A DNA stretch of 64,000 nt from Cristatella mucedo (Eukaryota > Bryozoa > Phylactolaemata > Cristatellidae), in the NCBI GenBank assembly GCA_009760855.2, contig WPIO01000029.1, positions 2,898,001-2,962,000 of the forward strand, given 5' to 3'. The notes beneath the pieces were generated by a model. The model was given only the letters and a program-made list of their open reading frames with translations, was not told where the DNA came from and ran no database searches. Position 1 is the stretch's first letter. Each line of letters opens with the position of its first letter. Positions 1 to 10,562 of this stretch are shown one piece after another. A program made the translations under genes and the position numbers.

Positions 1-156
1 TAGCGACTCATAAATAGGAGATAACCAAACTCATGTCAGAAAATGATCGATCAACAAAGAACACGGATATCCAGGGAGTCTGTGACTGAGAGTGCACTAA
101 GTTTCCCTTGCTGCAAAGCGTAGTTGTGGTAAGGTCTTCCCACGATCTTCAAAAAA

Positions 157-501
157 ATAATTCATTTGTATAGCGCCCCAAGAGAACTTAATCTCTATTC
201 AGGTGCTTCACATATGCCACGGGGCTCCAGCCCACGAACTCAGCCAGACCTTGGTCGGGGCGAGCACCTTAACCGCTGGACCAAACCAGCTTGGCTCAAC
301 GATTCTATCACTGGTTGGGGGAGCAAGGGAAACATTGCAGTTGCTGAAATATATCGAGCAGGAATTGAATGCAGAAACATACTATTGGGTCATGGATCGG
401 GTAAAGAATCCTGAAAAAGCAGCAGTTTTAGAATGGAGAGAAGTGGCAACCTCATTATAGAGCCACCACGTTGTGAGTGTTGTTCCTCTATCAAATGACA
501 G
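157..501. repeat. 345-bp segment also present at 11034-11375 (copy 1)
   Basis: The SINE plus about 200 bp of non-SINE sequence is repeated almost unchanged 10.9 kb away. The non-SINE part keeps a 43-codon open end (ETLQLLKYIEQELNAET to a TAG at 458-460) in both copies. I do not recognise this peptide. Confidence 0.85.
158..297 (-). mobile_element. SINE family A copy
   Basis: A full-length copy, with its tail at the low-coordinate end. It is fused to a further about 200 bp that recur at 11.2 kb. Confidence 0.8.
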
Positions 502-1654
502 CAAGAGATCGGATTGTTCTCTTAGGTACCAAAGCGGGGACAGCTGTTGTGCAGCAGTATGGTGTTGGTCTTGGCCACCAATAATGGTAGCAGAACCTTT
601 CGTGTCCTTGTCACTGGATCAGTCTGCTAGATTCGACACGTTGTTTCTGTTATTGAAATCTGTATTCAGTTGTGCCGAGTACTAGCAGTGAAAAGACTTC
701 ATGTTGATTTAAGATTTAAGAGTTCAGGAAAGAGTGATGCATTTCTGGTGTTCGAGATGAACCCTTCCAAGCTAGGCGTAGTTTTGCTAATGTAACCGAG
801 GTCGTGGGCTCGAATCCTGCAGTGGGCGATCCTTTATCGCCACTGCAAGCGGTGGTGATAGCCGGAAAGGCTCTTCTGTCGCTATACAAAAGAGGCTGTT
901 AAATCAGCTAGCATTTATTTATTTATTAATGCTATTAATAATTATAATAATAAGTGATGCAGGAGTTTCCAGGTTTTATCCCCTTTTTTGTCGTGAGAGG
1001 CTGGTATTATGTAAGTGTATGCTTTCTAGCGCAGCAGCTGGCACTTACCTTGCTTGTGATTGCTATCGAGTATCGTTTGAATCATTGGGAATGTTTCAGT
1101 TGTCACCTGCTGCTCTTGACTTTTTGTAACGGTTTTAGTTTTGTGTATTCGTATCATCTACTTGCCTGGTTCTGGCATGCCTGGGCCGTCTCTTGTCAGG
1201 CACTTTCATCGTCTATGCCAGTGGTATGTATCCTGGAGAATGCCAACGTGCGGTTGGATTTCTTATGGTTTCAAATAGCATCTCGGTCGGGATATACGAC
1301 TGTTATATGCTTTGGCTGGAACTCATTTCACTCGGCCTCATTATAGACACCGGTCCACCAGCGTAGGCATGCTCATGCGAGTGACGTTCTTAATGTTTTT
1401 CGTTCGTCACAGTGCTTGCCCTCATGACTTGGCCTTGCATACTCAAGTACGATTTGGCTTCACCGTTGAAACGCTATCTTCAGCCTACTGATTCGCGCCC
1501 GAATCCGACGAAGTGGTCAGCTACCAGTGACTGTCAAGGTACGAGCTGAGACCATTTTGTTCTGAGCAAAGGAAAGCGCACAGTGGTTACAGCAGGTGCA
1601 AGGGCATAACTCTGCCTCGTAATTGCGCGACCGGTTCATTTATTTTAGGTTTCA
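502..1654. other. No gene seen
   Basis: Apart from the SINE B copy at 783-905 I see only AT-rich sequence. An open hydrophobic stretch at 954-1346 has no start context, splice context or family likeness. Confidence 0.5.
783..905 (+). mobile_element. SINE family B (reference copy)
   Basis: A B-box-like GTGGGCTCGAATCC is followed by a constant body: GCGATCCTTTATCGCC, CTGCAAGCGGTGGTGATAG, AAGGCTCTTCTGTCGCTATA and GAGGCTGTTAAATCAGCTA. The body differs from family A and lacks the LINE-like tail. More than ten copies occur in the window. Confidence 0.7.
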
Positions 1655-1806
1655 AATATTTGTATAGCACCCTTGGAGAGCTTAATCTCTATCGAGGCGC
1701 TTCACATGTGCCACAGGGCTCGAGTCTTTGACGTCGGTCAACTGCATTCACCTTGACCTCGGTCGTTAAGGGCTAGCACATTGACCACTGGGCCAAACCA
1801 GCATGG
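1655..1806 (-). mobile_element. SINE family A copy, diverged
   Basis: It has the tail hairpin GAGAGCTTAATCTCT and head remnants, with an insertion between B box and A box. Confidence 0.65.
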
Positions 1807-1975
1807 CGCCGTGCTCACGTTTGCCATGCCTGCCACTGTGCAGATTGCGTGTCAGTCGACAAAGTGCATGCATGAATGCATGCAGGGGCCTAGCGCTGCA
1901 GCTCGTGCACTGCTTCCTGTCTGCCGTCAGCCAGAGCGGCAGAGCTGGATCTGTCGGTTTAGCAAGTCCGAGTTC

Positions 1976-2920
1976 CCCCCTCCTCATCACCCCCTCCCCA
2001 TCACCCCTCCTCATCACCCCCTCCCCATCACCCCTCCTCATCACCCCCTCCCCATCCCCCCTCCCCATCACCCCTCCCCATCACCCCTCCCCATCCCCCC
2101 CCCCCCCCCCCCCCCCCCCCACCCCCCCCCCCCCTCCCCCCCCCCCATCACCCCTCCCCATCACCCCTCCCCATCACCCCTCCCCATCACCCCTCCTCAT
2201 CACCCCCTCCCCATCACCCCTCCTCATCACCCCCTCCCCATCACCCCCTCCCCATCACCCCTCCCCATCACCCTCACCCCCCCCCCATCACCCCTCCCCA
2301 TCACCCCTCCCCATCACCCCTCCCCATCACCCCTCCCCATCACCCCTCCCCATCACCCCTCTCCATCTGCCCTCCCCATCTGCCCTCCCCATCACCCCTC
2401 CCATCACCCCCTCCCATCACCCCCTCCCATCACCCCCTCCCATCACCCCCTCCCATCACCCCCTCCCATCACCCCCTCCCATCACCCCTGCCCATCACCC
2501 CTGCCCATCACCCCTCTCCATCTGCCCTCCCCATCACCCCTCCCCATCACCCCTCCCATCACCCCCTCTCCATCATCCCCTCTCCATCACCCCCTCCCAT
2601 CACCCCTTCCCATCACCCCCTCCCATCACCTCCTCCCATCACCCCTGCCCATCACCCCTGCCCATCATCACCCCTTCCCATCTCCCCCTCCCATCACCCC
2701 TCCCCATCACACCTCCCCATCACCCCCCTGCCCATCACCCCTGCCCATCACCCCTGCCCATCACCCCTGCCCATCACCCCTGCCCATCACCCCTGCCCAT
2801 CACCCCTGCCCATCACCCCTGCCCATCACCCCTGCCCATCACTCCTGCCCATCACCCCTGCCCATCACTCCCTCCCCATCACCCCCTCCCCATCACCCCC
2901 TCCCCATCACTTCCCTCCCT
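1976..2920. repeat. 13-bp C-rich minisatellite with poly-C core
   Basis: About 70 units of CCCCTCCCCATCA and variants (CCCCTGCCCATCA, CCCCCTCCCATCA), with a nearly pure C run at 2095-2148. The minus strand reads GGGGAGGGGTGAT repeatedly. Long open frames in several frames are artefacts of a 13-mer lacking stops. Confidence 0.95.
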
Positions 2921-3661
2921 TACAGGGTGCTGTGTCGCCGAAAGTGCAAAAGCCACTTTGATGTTTTGCCTGCACTGCTCTGGTGCAAAGGATGTCTTAT
3001 TTGCCATCCGAAGAGAAGCAGGCATGGAGCAGCCTACTTCGTTTACCTTGGGGGTGATGTGTGTGGCACTAATTGCATGCTGAACGCTTGCAGGCTTCGA
3101 CGAATGGCATTCCTGCCTGCATCCAAAAGTAAGCAGCAGACTGTTAGTAACACTTGGGTGTCCTCTCAGACAATTAGGCTGTCATGTGATCTGCTCTCTT
3201 CAGGCAGATACCCTTTACTGTGATCTGGGGTGGTCATGTGGTCTTTAAACTGAGCGACTGCTGCTGCTGCCCTCTTCTTGCTACTTTTCTTCTCGTGTGA
3301 ATGCAAAGGCCTCCACATGGCCAATGCTTGCTGTTTTTGCTGTAAATACCCCACCTCAGTTTAAGTTGGGTTTACATAGTCCATATCGAATCCTCAGCCG
3401 TTTGTTAGCTTGTCAGCCGAGACTGCTGCTGCTGCTGCTTCTAGTCACAAGCTTTGCAGCTGCTAGCCAGAAATTTTGCTACTGTTCTTATGGCTGTTCC
3501 TTCTCGGGATGCACAAGTCTGATCGCATTTATTTGCATCATCATTGGGGGCCAAGCATAAACTGTCACAAAATACCCGAACACAATTCTAAATTTTGGCT
3601 GTAGCCCGACCGAGGCAGCCCGTGCCTTGCTGGTTTGGCCCAGTGATTAAATAAATAAATA
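2921..3661. other. No gene seen
   Basis: Unique-looking sequence with short open stretches; an acceptor-like TTACAG follows the minisatellite at 2933 but leads to no recognisable exon. Confidence 0.45.
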
Positions 3662-3880
3662 AAATTCATTTGTATAGCATCCTAAGAGAACTTAATCTGT
3701 ATTTATGCACTTCACATATGCCACACCCGAGCCCACGACCTCGCTCATTAAATACATTCAACTTCACCGTAGTTGTGTGTGTGCATCAAATACATTCACC
3801 TTGACGTTGGTCGTTGTCGGCAAGTACCTGGTTTGGCTCAGTGGTTAAGGTGCTCGCCCTTAACGACTGAGCCGAACCAG
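3662..3880 (-). mobile_element. SINE family A copy, rearranged
   Basis: The tail is at 3664-3720. The head is partly duplicated in inverted orientation, which makes the large hairpin at 3782-3926. Confidence 0.6.
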
Positions 3881-3926
3881 GTACTCGCCGACAACGTCCA
3901 ACGTCAAGGTGAATGTATTTGATGCA
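3782..3926. repeat. Long hairpin, 69-bp arms and 7-bp loop
   Basis: Left arm 3782-3850 and right arm 3858-3926 are reverse complements with only a few mismatches; the loop is TGCTCGC. The arms include the SINE A-box region (GGCTCAGTGGTTAAGG). Confidence 0.9.
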
Positions 3927-4162
3927 CTCACACACACACACACACACACACATGCTTGCTCGCTCGCTCGCACGCACACACACACGATATGAAAGAGGAG
4001 AGAGAGAGAGCCTGAAAGTATAGAGGGAGATTAGGAGAAAGAAAGCAGGAGAGAGAAGGAGGGAAGGAGTGAGGAAGAAAGGTTAGGAAAGGGACGGAGG
4101 GAGAGGAAGGAGCAAAGGGTGAGTGAATGAGAGGGAGAGAAAGCAAGAGTGAGAGAAAGGCT

Positions 4163-4196
<34 letters not shown>

Positions 4197-4200
4197 GAAT
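3927..4200. repeat. CA then GA microsatellites
   Basis: (CA)n at 3928-3951, CGCT/CA mix to 3984, then interrupted GA/GGGA-rich purine sequence to about 4198. Confidence 0.9.
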
Positions 4201-4717
4201 GAGGGAATGAGAGTTTTGTAGGGCTGCTTAAGAGTGGAATTTCGGAATAGAACGTGACTTCCCAGTCGAAAAACGGGAATAGAAGAAAAAGGCCTTAGAT
4301 TACATTAAGAGTCATGCAGCTTTTCTGCCTATGTCTTTGGCACCCGAAGTCTGGCATAGAGCTCCACAGTTTGGGACTCGAAAAGCAAATAAGCAGTTGT
4401 GGCCTTCTTTAGTGAGTTGGGTGGCCTAGGCAGATTTCGAGCCCAATTGGTAGGGGTGCCCAGGTGCAAATAAGAGCCCTGAGCATGGGAAAATTGAGGT
4501 CTCAAAGCGAGTTACACGAGTGAGGCACTTGGAAGCATGCGCAGAGATTCCATGACGGCTTATGCATAGATGACACAAAGGGAGCGGGGCTTATGAGCTT
4601 GATGCCATGCAGAAGTACTGGTACACCTTTCTGTCGGTGGTGGCTGTTGTGCCAGCAGCAGCCTGCGCTGGTGCTTAGAAGTCCACGACAGTGACGCCAG
4701 TATGAGCTCCAGTCAGC

Positions 4718-4960
4718 GATCTTTCGTATATAGGAAGCAGCAGAACACTTGAAGGCCACTCTTCGTCGGGTCGTTTGGCAGAGGATGCCGTCAGCGCCAC
4801 GAAAGATCCAGAAGATGCTGCCTCGGCGGTTGGAGCAGCAGCAGCAGCACGTGATGATGGCTCGCACACGGTGACTACGAGTGCCAACTCGGCTGATCTG
4901 GCTGCCTCGGCCGTCACCACGGAGGGTATTCGCGGCTGTGCACGGCTCGGGCTTATGCAG
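4718..4960 (+). other. Open Ala/Ser/Asp-rich stretch just upstream of the RETREG-like exon
   Basis: After a possible acceptor (GAGCTCCAG, about 4717) a different frame stays open through VSDLSYIGSSRTLEG and an alanine-rich run to the next acceptor at 4960. Its composition looks coding. It is one frame off the terminal exon, with only about 35 bp between a GT at 4926 and the AG at 4960, too short for a normal intron in this genome. It could be an alternative exon, a frameshifted segment, or chance. Confidence 0.25.
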
Positions 4961-5562
4961 CTTTCGTGGCCGCACGCGAGTTGGACCCCCTGGCTGAGAC
5001 CCCGGCCAACGATCGTTTGTATGCAGCAGGACGCCGCCGCCACGAGCCAGCCGCCGGAAGCCTGGACGGACTGTCATTTTTGCCCGACATACACGAGATG
5101 CCGTCGCACGAGGTCGACGAGTCTGCTGCTGCCGCCACCGGCTTTGCCGAAAGTTTGCTCCTCGAGGCAGACCAGGACGAGCTCAGCCTTCCACCGGATT
5201 TCCTCGCTGGCCACTTTAGCGAAAGTGTCGAGATCAACGACGCTGACAATGCCTTCCAACTGTCGTCGTCGGAGCGAGGACGCTTCACGCATGTCGAAGT
5301 GGATCCGGAGTCTGTGGACCTGGTGACGAGTGCCCTGGAGACGGCCATCGCCTCGGCCGCATCGAGTTTGGTCACAGGCGAGAGCGAAGACGATCAGCTG
5401 GCGCCAGAGGCCGAGTCACCGCTTCGTCAGCGAGCCAGCGGTCGCGACCGGCAGCACTCGCAGCAGTTGGCTGTGGAGGTGCCGTGCCAGGACTCGGACT
5501 CGGATTTTGAGGTCCTGTCAGTCGATGATTTTGATGTCCACGGTGATGTCTCTGCCGACTAA
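4961..5562 (+). CDS. Terminal exon of an acidic protein, probable RETREG/FAM134-type ER-phagy receptor
   Basis: A GC-rich frame of about 200 codons ends at TAA 5562. The exon seems to start after the acceptor TTATGCAG at 4960 with one codon base carried in. Its order of motifs recalls the cytosolic C-terminus of reticulophagy regulators: VAARELDPL near the start (compare VARELAITDSE in RETREG3), DQDELSLPP (compare DEDELSLGLP in RETREG1), an alanine-rich segment VTSALETAIASAASS (compare VITAAVTAAI), and at the end DSDSDFEVLSVDD (compare GDDFELLDQ), an acidic LC3-interacting-region core FEVL at 5506-5517. RETREG proteins bend ER membrane with a reticulon domain and bind Atg8/LC3 through this motif. 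The reticulon domain itself is not found here; it would lie upstream, perhaps outside the window. Coding status is strong, family assignment is tentative. Confidence 0.55.
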
Positions 5563-7069
5563 CTGCACAGTTCCTTTTCGTCAGATGGCAAGATCCCGGT
5601 CGTGGTTGTGGCCGGACTGGCCCTAGCCTGGGCAGCAGAGTGCGGTCGTCTGATTGTGGGTAAAATATTCTAAACTGATCTGTCATGTGTTCAGCTTCTT
5701 CGATTTGCTTTTCTTCTAGCCCTCCTTAAGACAAATGTCACTATTGCAGTGGTGCAACAGGTGTTGCACAATACTGAATGGTCTTTGAAATTGCATGCCC
5801 TTCCTCGCAGAGCTGCCTCAGTATGCACATTGTGGTAGGACAAAAGTTACATATGAATACACTTGTGCCGGTCATTGTTGTATTCTTCCAAAACATGGAA
5901 AGCCCTTTCACGACATCTTTCATCAGTCCTGGTGGGTCATGCTGAGCGCGGAATTCTGAGCGCCTATTTTGTCTGTGCCGATTGGATCGCTTACTTTGTC
6001 TGTACAGGTGTGACATTTTTATCTAGGTTGAAAGGTTTATCAAGGTTATCAAGGTTGCTTTAGGAGTTCGATGGATTCTCTTGGCTCTCGGGGATGACCG
6101 AATTTGATGTAGCTTGACTCGGATTAGTTTGGCTAGGACTAGTCTGAATTGGTTTTGACCCTTTACGCCAACCGTGTATTGGGTAAATTCCCGGATATAT
6201 TGCTAGCTAAAATAATATTGCAACCTATTAGTGTGAGTGCAAAGAGGACAGATTTAATCTTTGAAAAATTTGCGATAAAGTATACATTGAAGTATGCTGG
6301 TAAAATAAGGTTATAGCTGCACAGCATCTTTTTTGTTTCAAGTGAACTGTTGCTCAGTGACCAGGTCAATTCCTGTACGTTTATCTCACGAGCTATAGTT
6401 TCTAGAGTGAAGAAATTCAACTGTATTGTTACTCTTGTGAGTAGGCATTGCCGTGCAGGAGTCGTTCATTCGCTCTTATCAATCCAGCTGGCCACCAACT
6501 ATTATGAGCACTCGAAGAACTTCACCAACCGTTTGTAATGGCTTTTCGGTGTGGATCGGCTCAACTTTCGGTGGAAGAGTTCCCGAGTCAGGAAAATCGA
6601 TCAAATAGGGCTGGATGCAAAATATGCATTGAAGATTGATCAAGTTTTTAAGCAAGTTAAGTATCAGATTGGTCTATCTAAAGTCGAAGGAGTATTTATC
6701 ATCGGGAACTGCACGAATACCCGGCATTGCTTTCGGAAGTTTCCCTTTGGATTTTAGAAGGCGTTCGCAATTATGTTTCTATGGGTGTGCAACAAGTGCA
6801 ATGGCTAACTGACGTGCTACCAGCCTAGCAGGTCGGCATGCCTCTTATGTTCTGAAGCTAAACGTTGGCCAATGAGTATGATAGAAGCGTCAACGTGCAC
6901 AGGGGCAGCTTTCAGGTCAGCCGTGATAGGGGCCCTTGCCTTAGTGGGTTTAACTAGGGAACCTAGGACCACCTGTAGCTCGGATCTAGCCAAATAGAAC
7001 CGCGTGGAGGTGGCAAACGTACACAAAATGTTCGCTTGTTACTAAATACAGCAGAACACTATGAACTGT
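5563..7069. other. No gene seen
   Basis: The RETREG-like 3' UTR probably occupies the start. The rest is AT-rich, with short internal repeats (AGGTTTATCAAGGTTATCAA at about 6030-6055) and no recognisable coding sequence. Confidence 0.5.
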
Positions 7070-7505
7070 ATTTGAAAGTAGGTAGTCTTGCCTGTGGATC
7101 TGATGTGGTCGTCTAACGAAAAGTCACTTTGGAATAGGACACAGATTTCGTGCAGATTCAACAGGAGATATGGTGGCAGAGCCAAATTTGAGCGTTAGGT
7201 TTTCCGATTTCTGAATCATCCTTGGTTTGCCCATTACTAGTAGGATGGTTTTTATCATCATTCAATTTAAGAAGTTTGTTGCCATCCATGTGCAGATGTC
7301 ATCAATACATGCAGCAAGGGAGTTAAGATAATTCAACATGCTCGAGGGCTGGGAGGGATCAAAGCAAAGGTGAGTGTCATCTGCATAGAAGTGAAAGCCT
7401 AGATTGTGCATGTCAATCACATAGGCAAGAAGGAGAGTATAAACCGTGAAAAGAACCGGGCCAAGTACAGAGTCCTGAGGTACCCCATACTTCAGTGTTT
7501 CCTCG
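7070..7505 (-). mobile_element. LINE RT fragment
   Basis: Minus-strand translation gives the GVPQ...[11 protein letters not shown] block, HFYADD and the following [11 protein letters not shown] helix, broken by small indels. It lies in the RETREG-ERMARD spacer. Confidence 0.7.
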
Positions 7506-8492
7506 GATGATTAGTGTTGCAGTGCCAGCTACCACACAGCAACGTGTGGTAGCTGATGAAGCCTTTGGGCGTTGCCCGAACGAGCCAACTTCGTGTGGTG
7601 GCTCTTCAAGCGTTACCGGAACGGCCCAACAGTAGGCAGTCCGCTCGTTTAGCATTCTACTGCTATCGATAGCAGTGGTCCCGCTTCGACGAACCCAAGT
7701 TTCATAGATATGGTATACCAAGCCAGCCGCCCTACGACGCGCACACACGATCTCCGGAGTTACTGCTTAGAGCTTGGTGTTCCTCATTAAAAACTTACTA
7801 CTTTCGAGTGTGTATTTCCCAACGGTATTTTGCCTTAAGAACAAAACAACCTTCGTCCATTCACATCAATACTCTTCACCCACTGAGAAAGTATCTGAAC
7901 AATTGCAGTGCAGTGCCAGTGATGCCCAGAAGAGAGGAGGCGATCGAGGAGAAACAAACAGTCCGCTCGGGCAAATGTCCCGTTCCCCCAGCCATGGCCA
8001 TACAAACTGCAATTTATAGCGGTTAGCTTCTAAAAGATAAAAGTGCATACTAGTAAACTACACAGGTAGACAAAATTTCTAAGCTGCAGTCGGTGGCCAC
8101 AGTTGTTTTTCATAAAGCTCAGTATTTGCATATGGTTTACGGAATACTCAATCAAGGCCAAAGACCCTCGTCGGAGTACGCATCCGTTCTAATGAGTATG
8201 GAGGCCACGCCCCAACTGTCTTACCAATGACAATGTCAGGGTCATTCGTCAATGGTATCATTCACACTGGTTCTTGGGCAATAATAGTGATATTCCACTT
8301 TCATAAATTTGGCGGGCCTACTTTAACCACATTTGGCTTGGAATCGCGGAAGTTTAGTGGACGGTAGTGGACGGCAGCCCGGGTGCTCTCGTTCATGCCC
8401 ATCATTTTTGCCAGGGGCGCTTGGTAATTTTCCAGGGCGAGCACGAGCTCTCTCTCGTTGTCGCGTTCACTCGTGCGCTGGCCGCGATGTAG
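7506..8492. other. Upstream region of the ERMARD-like gene, no other gene seen
   Basis: From about 8330 the sequence turns GC-rich, consistent with a promoter and 5' UTR. ATG 8487 is followed at once by TAG, so translation would use ATG 8493. The rest carries no recognised element. Confidence 0.5.
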
Positions 8493-10562
8493 ATGACTTT
8501 GTCCGCAGCTGTCTTCGACCTGGTCAGCGTGCTCGCTGTCAGCGAGAGTGCTGACGCCCGATGCCTGGACGACGACGGGCTACTGCAGCTCGACTACGTG
8601 CACTCCCTACTGCCCCCCGACGATCCGGAGGGCCGCGAGTGCCACGGGGCTGCGGCGAAGGCGCTCGGCCCCATTTTCTCTGCTGCGAGGAGCTTTATCG
8701 TGAGCCTGCATGGTGGTGAGTACGCGGCGAGGTTCTCTCAGTCCATCGGCTGGACATGCTGGCCGGAGCTGATCGAACGGTGCTTTCATCTGGCTCGGCT
8801 GGCCGACGAGCCGAGCCTGCGCTTGTGTCTTTTGCTGCTCACGGCTTGCATCGAACGGTCCCTGGGCGACGTCTGCTGGCACGCGAGCGGCGGTTCTCCG
8901 TGCCCGCCGCTGCTAAAGGACGTACTCGCCGCCCCGTGCCTGGCAGAGGCCGTCGGCTCCACGGAGCTGCGTCTGCTGAGGACGCTGTTCGGCTCGCCGA
9001 CGTCGATAAACCTGAGAAACATCGTCTGGCACGGCTTCGGAGCGCCGGGAGAGCTGCCGCAGCTACAATACGCGAGCTTCTTGCTCGTCCTAATACCGAC
9101 CATCGGAGCGAAGAGAGCGCCGTCGAAAGTTCTCGCGGCCGTGCGACACAGGCCTTTCGTCGATCTCGGCGACGTGTCCGAGCGCTTGGCCACGTCTCCG
9201 GCGCTGCCGCCGAGTCTCCGGCTCCCGGGCTCGGGATCGTGCGGAAGCCTTCCGTCCACGCACGTCGATTTGAGCTTCTTCCCCGCCCCGGTCCGGCCGT
9301 ACGCTGCCGGGGCGCTCAGACTCTACGAGGACGGTCGCTGGGGCGAGTTTGCCGTCTTGCTGCTGCCGCAGATCGAGCACGCCTTCCGATGTCTGTTCTG
9401 TGCGGTCAACGAGTGTCCTCGGCGAATGCAGACTGCTGAGTCGGCCGAGTATTTCACGACGTGGGACGAAATCCTGCGACCGGTCGTCGGCGACGGCCAG
9501 CCGAACAAGCTTCACGAGCTGCTCACATCAGCCGACGGCGACCTGGCGATGATGCTGCACGACCTGCTCGTCTTCCCCGCCGGCCCGCGACTGAGAGACT
9601 TCTTGGGACACATGGAGGTCGCAACTTCGAGCATCGACGAAGTCGTTGCCTCGTATCTGATGCTCGTTACGTCGGAACTGAGTTGCAGGCTTGCCGGAAT
9701 GAGCCCTTCGGCAGCCAGACCGCTCCAGGAGACTGCAGCAGCCGTATCGTTTGCCGGTCACTCGCTGGCTCACTGCTGCCGCCGCCGCAGCAGCAACGAA
9801 ATTGGCGACCGGCGGTTCGAATACGAGGCTCTGTTTCACCCGGTGGCACTCGTCAAGAAGGAAATCGTTGACACCGTCGCGCTGCTGGGCAGCTGCTGCC
9901 AGAGCGAGCCGGCTGAGCTGAGTGGCCCGCCTGGCGAGGCAGAGGCTTCGTGCGCCGACCTCGAGGGGCTGACCTGGTTGCTGCTAGAGACTGAGTGCCG
10001 TCAGCACCCGACGGAGTGCGGCGCTCGGCTGAGAGATTGGGCGACGGGTGTGACTCATGAAGCTGCTGCTGCCGCTATTATGTCGTGCGTCGCTCGCCGG
10101 CCGGCTCTCGTGCTAGCCAGGCGGCACGCGGCCGTGCCGAACGTGGAGGCGTGCGGCCACCTGCTGTTGCTGCAGGTGGCTTCGAATGTTCGGCAAGCGG
10201 CGGAGAACGTGGTGCAGTTCGATGCCGGGCGCAAGGAGCAGAGCTCGAAAGGGACGCTCAGGTCGCGGCAGCGAGCCAACTACGAAGCTTTTCGGATTCG
10301 GCTGCCGAGCCTTGTGCTGCTTGCCAAGGTGTGCGTGGCCGTGGTCGTCAACCAGCTGTGCTACGCTGCTACCGTAGGGATGAGCAGCCAGCAGCGCTAC
10401 ATGAGCAGCGTGCTGCAGCTCACTCAAAACTTGCAGACGCATACGAGTAAGGACAGCAACCGATGGGCCGAGTGCGTATCCGTGTGTATCCGGCTGATAC
10501 GCACCAAGGTGCTGCAGACCTCAAAGGCTGGCCAGAAGGAAGTCTGCAGCCGTTCTTTGTGA
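8493..10562 (+). CDS. ERMARD: ER membrane-associated RNA degradation protein (ERMARD-like), intronless
   Basis: A single open frame of 689 aa (human ERMARD, formerly C6orf70, is about 678 aa). ERMARD is an ER-membrane protein whose biochemical role is poorly known; human mutations are linked to periventricular nodular heterotopia. Family blocks seen in order: WPELIERCF (90-98), LTACIERSLGDV (116-127), NLRNIVWHGF (173-182), a long block from LLLPQIEHAFR to AESAEYFTTWDEIL (289-328), GPRLRDFLGHME (364-375), and TLRSRQRANYEAF (588-600), followed by a hydrophobic stretch (about 604-626) that is probably the membrane segment. The first ATG (8493) places the conserved SAAVFDLV region at residues 4-11, as expected for a full N-terminus. 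The frame has high GC at third positions, unlike the flanks. It is unusual to find it without introns beside two genes with 12 and 29 coding exons. Identification rests on recalled similarity, not a search. Confidence 0.88.
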   Translation: MTLSAAVFDLVSVLAVSESADARCLDDDGLLQLDYVHSLLPPDDPEGRECHGAAAKALGPIFSAARSFIVSLHGGEYAARFSQSIGWTCWPELIERCFHLARLADEPSLRLCLLLLTACIERSLGDVCWHASGGSPCPPLLKDVLAAPCLAEAVGSTELRLLRTLFGSPTSINLRNIVWHGFGAPGELPQLQYASFLLVLIPTIGAKRAPSKVLAAVRHRPFVDLGDVSERLATSPALPPSLRLPGSGSCGSLPSTHVDLSFFPAPVRPYAAGALRLYEDGRWGEFAVLLLPQIEHAFRCLFCAVNECPRRMQTAESAEYFTTWDEILRPVVGDGQPNKLHELLTSADGDLAMMLHDLLVFPAGPRLRDFLGHMEVATSSIDEVVASYLMLVTSELSCRLAGMSPSAARPLQETAAAVSFAGHSLAHCCRRRSSNEIGDRRFEYEALFHPVALVKKEIVDTVALLGSCCQSEPAELSGPPGEAEASCADLEGLTWLLLETECRQHPTECGARLRDWATGVTHEAAAAAIMSCVARRPALVLARRHAAVPNVEACGHLLLLQVASNVRQAAENVVQFDAGRKEQSSKGTLRSRQRANYEAFRIRLPSLVLLAKVCVAVVVNQLCYAATVGMSSQQRYMSSVLQLTQNLQTHTSKDSNRWAECVSVCIRLIRTKVLQTSKAGQKEVCSRSL

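Noticed and set aside
954-1346. A 130-codon hydrophobic frame that could be a membrane exon
   Set aside because: AT-rich composition, no flanking splice sites that lead to neighbouring exons, no family likeness.
1781-3223. Long open frames rich in Pro, His and Ser (480 and 426 codons)
   Set aside because: They run through the 13-bp minisatellite, which lacks stops in several frames at once; there is no domain or codon bias beyond the repeat.
4502-5375. Minus-strand open frames of 191, 140 and 122 codons
   Set aside because: They are the antisense of the GC-rich RETREG-like exon and its upstream stretch; no recognisable motif or start context.
8756-10450. Other-frame open stretches across ERMARD (up to 227 codons)
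   Set aside because: They are shadow frames caused by high GC3; the 8493-10562 frame alone carries the family motifs.
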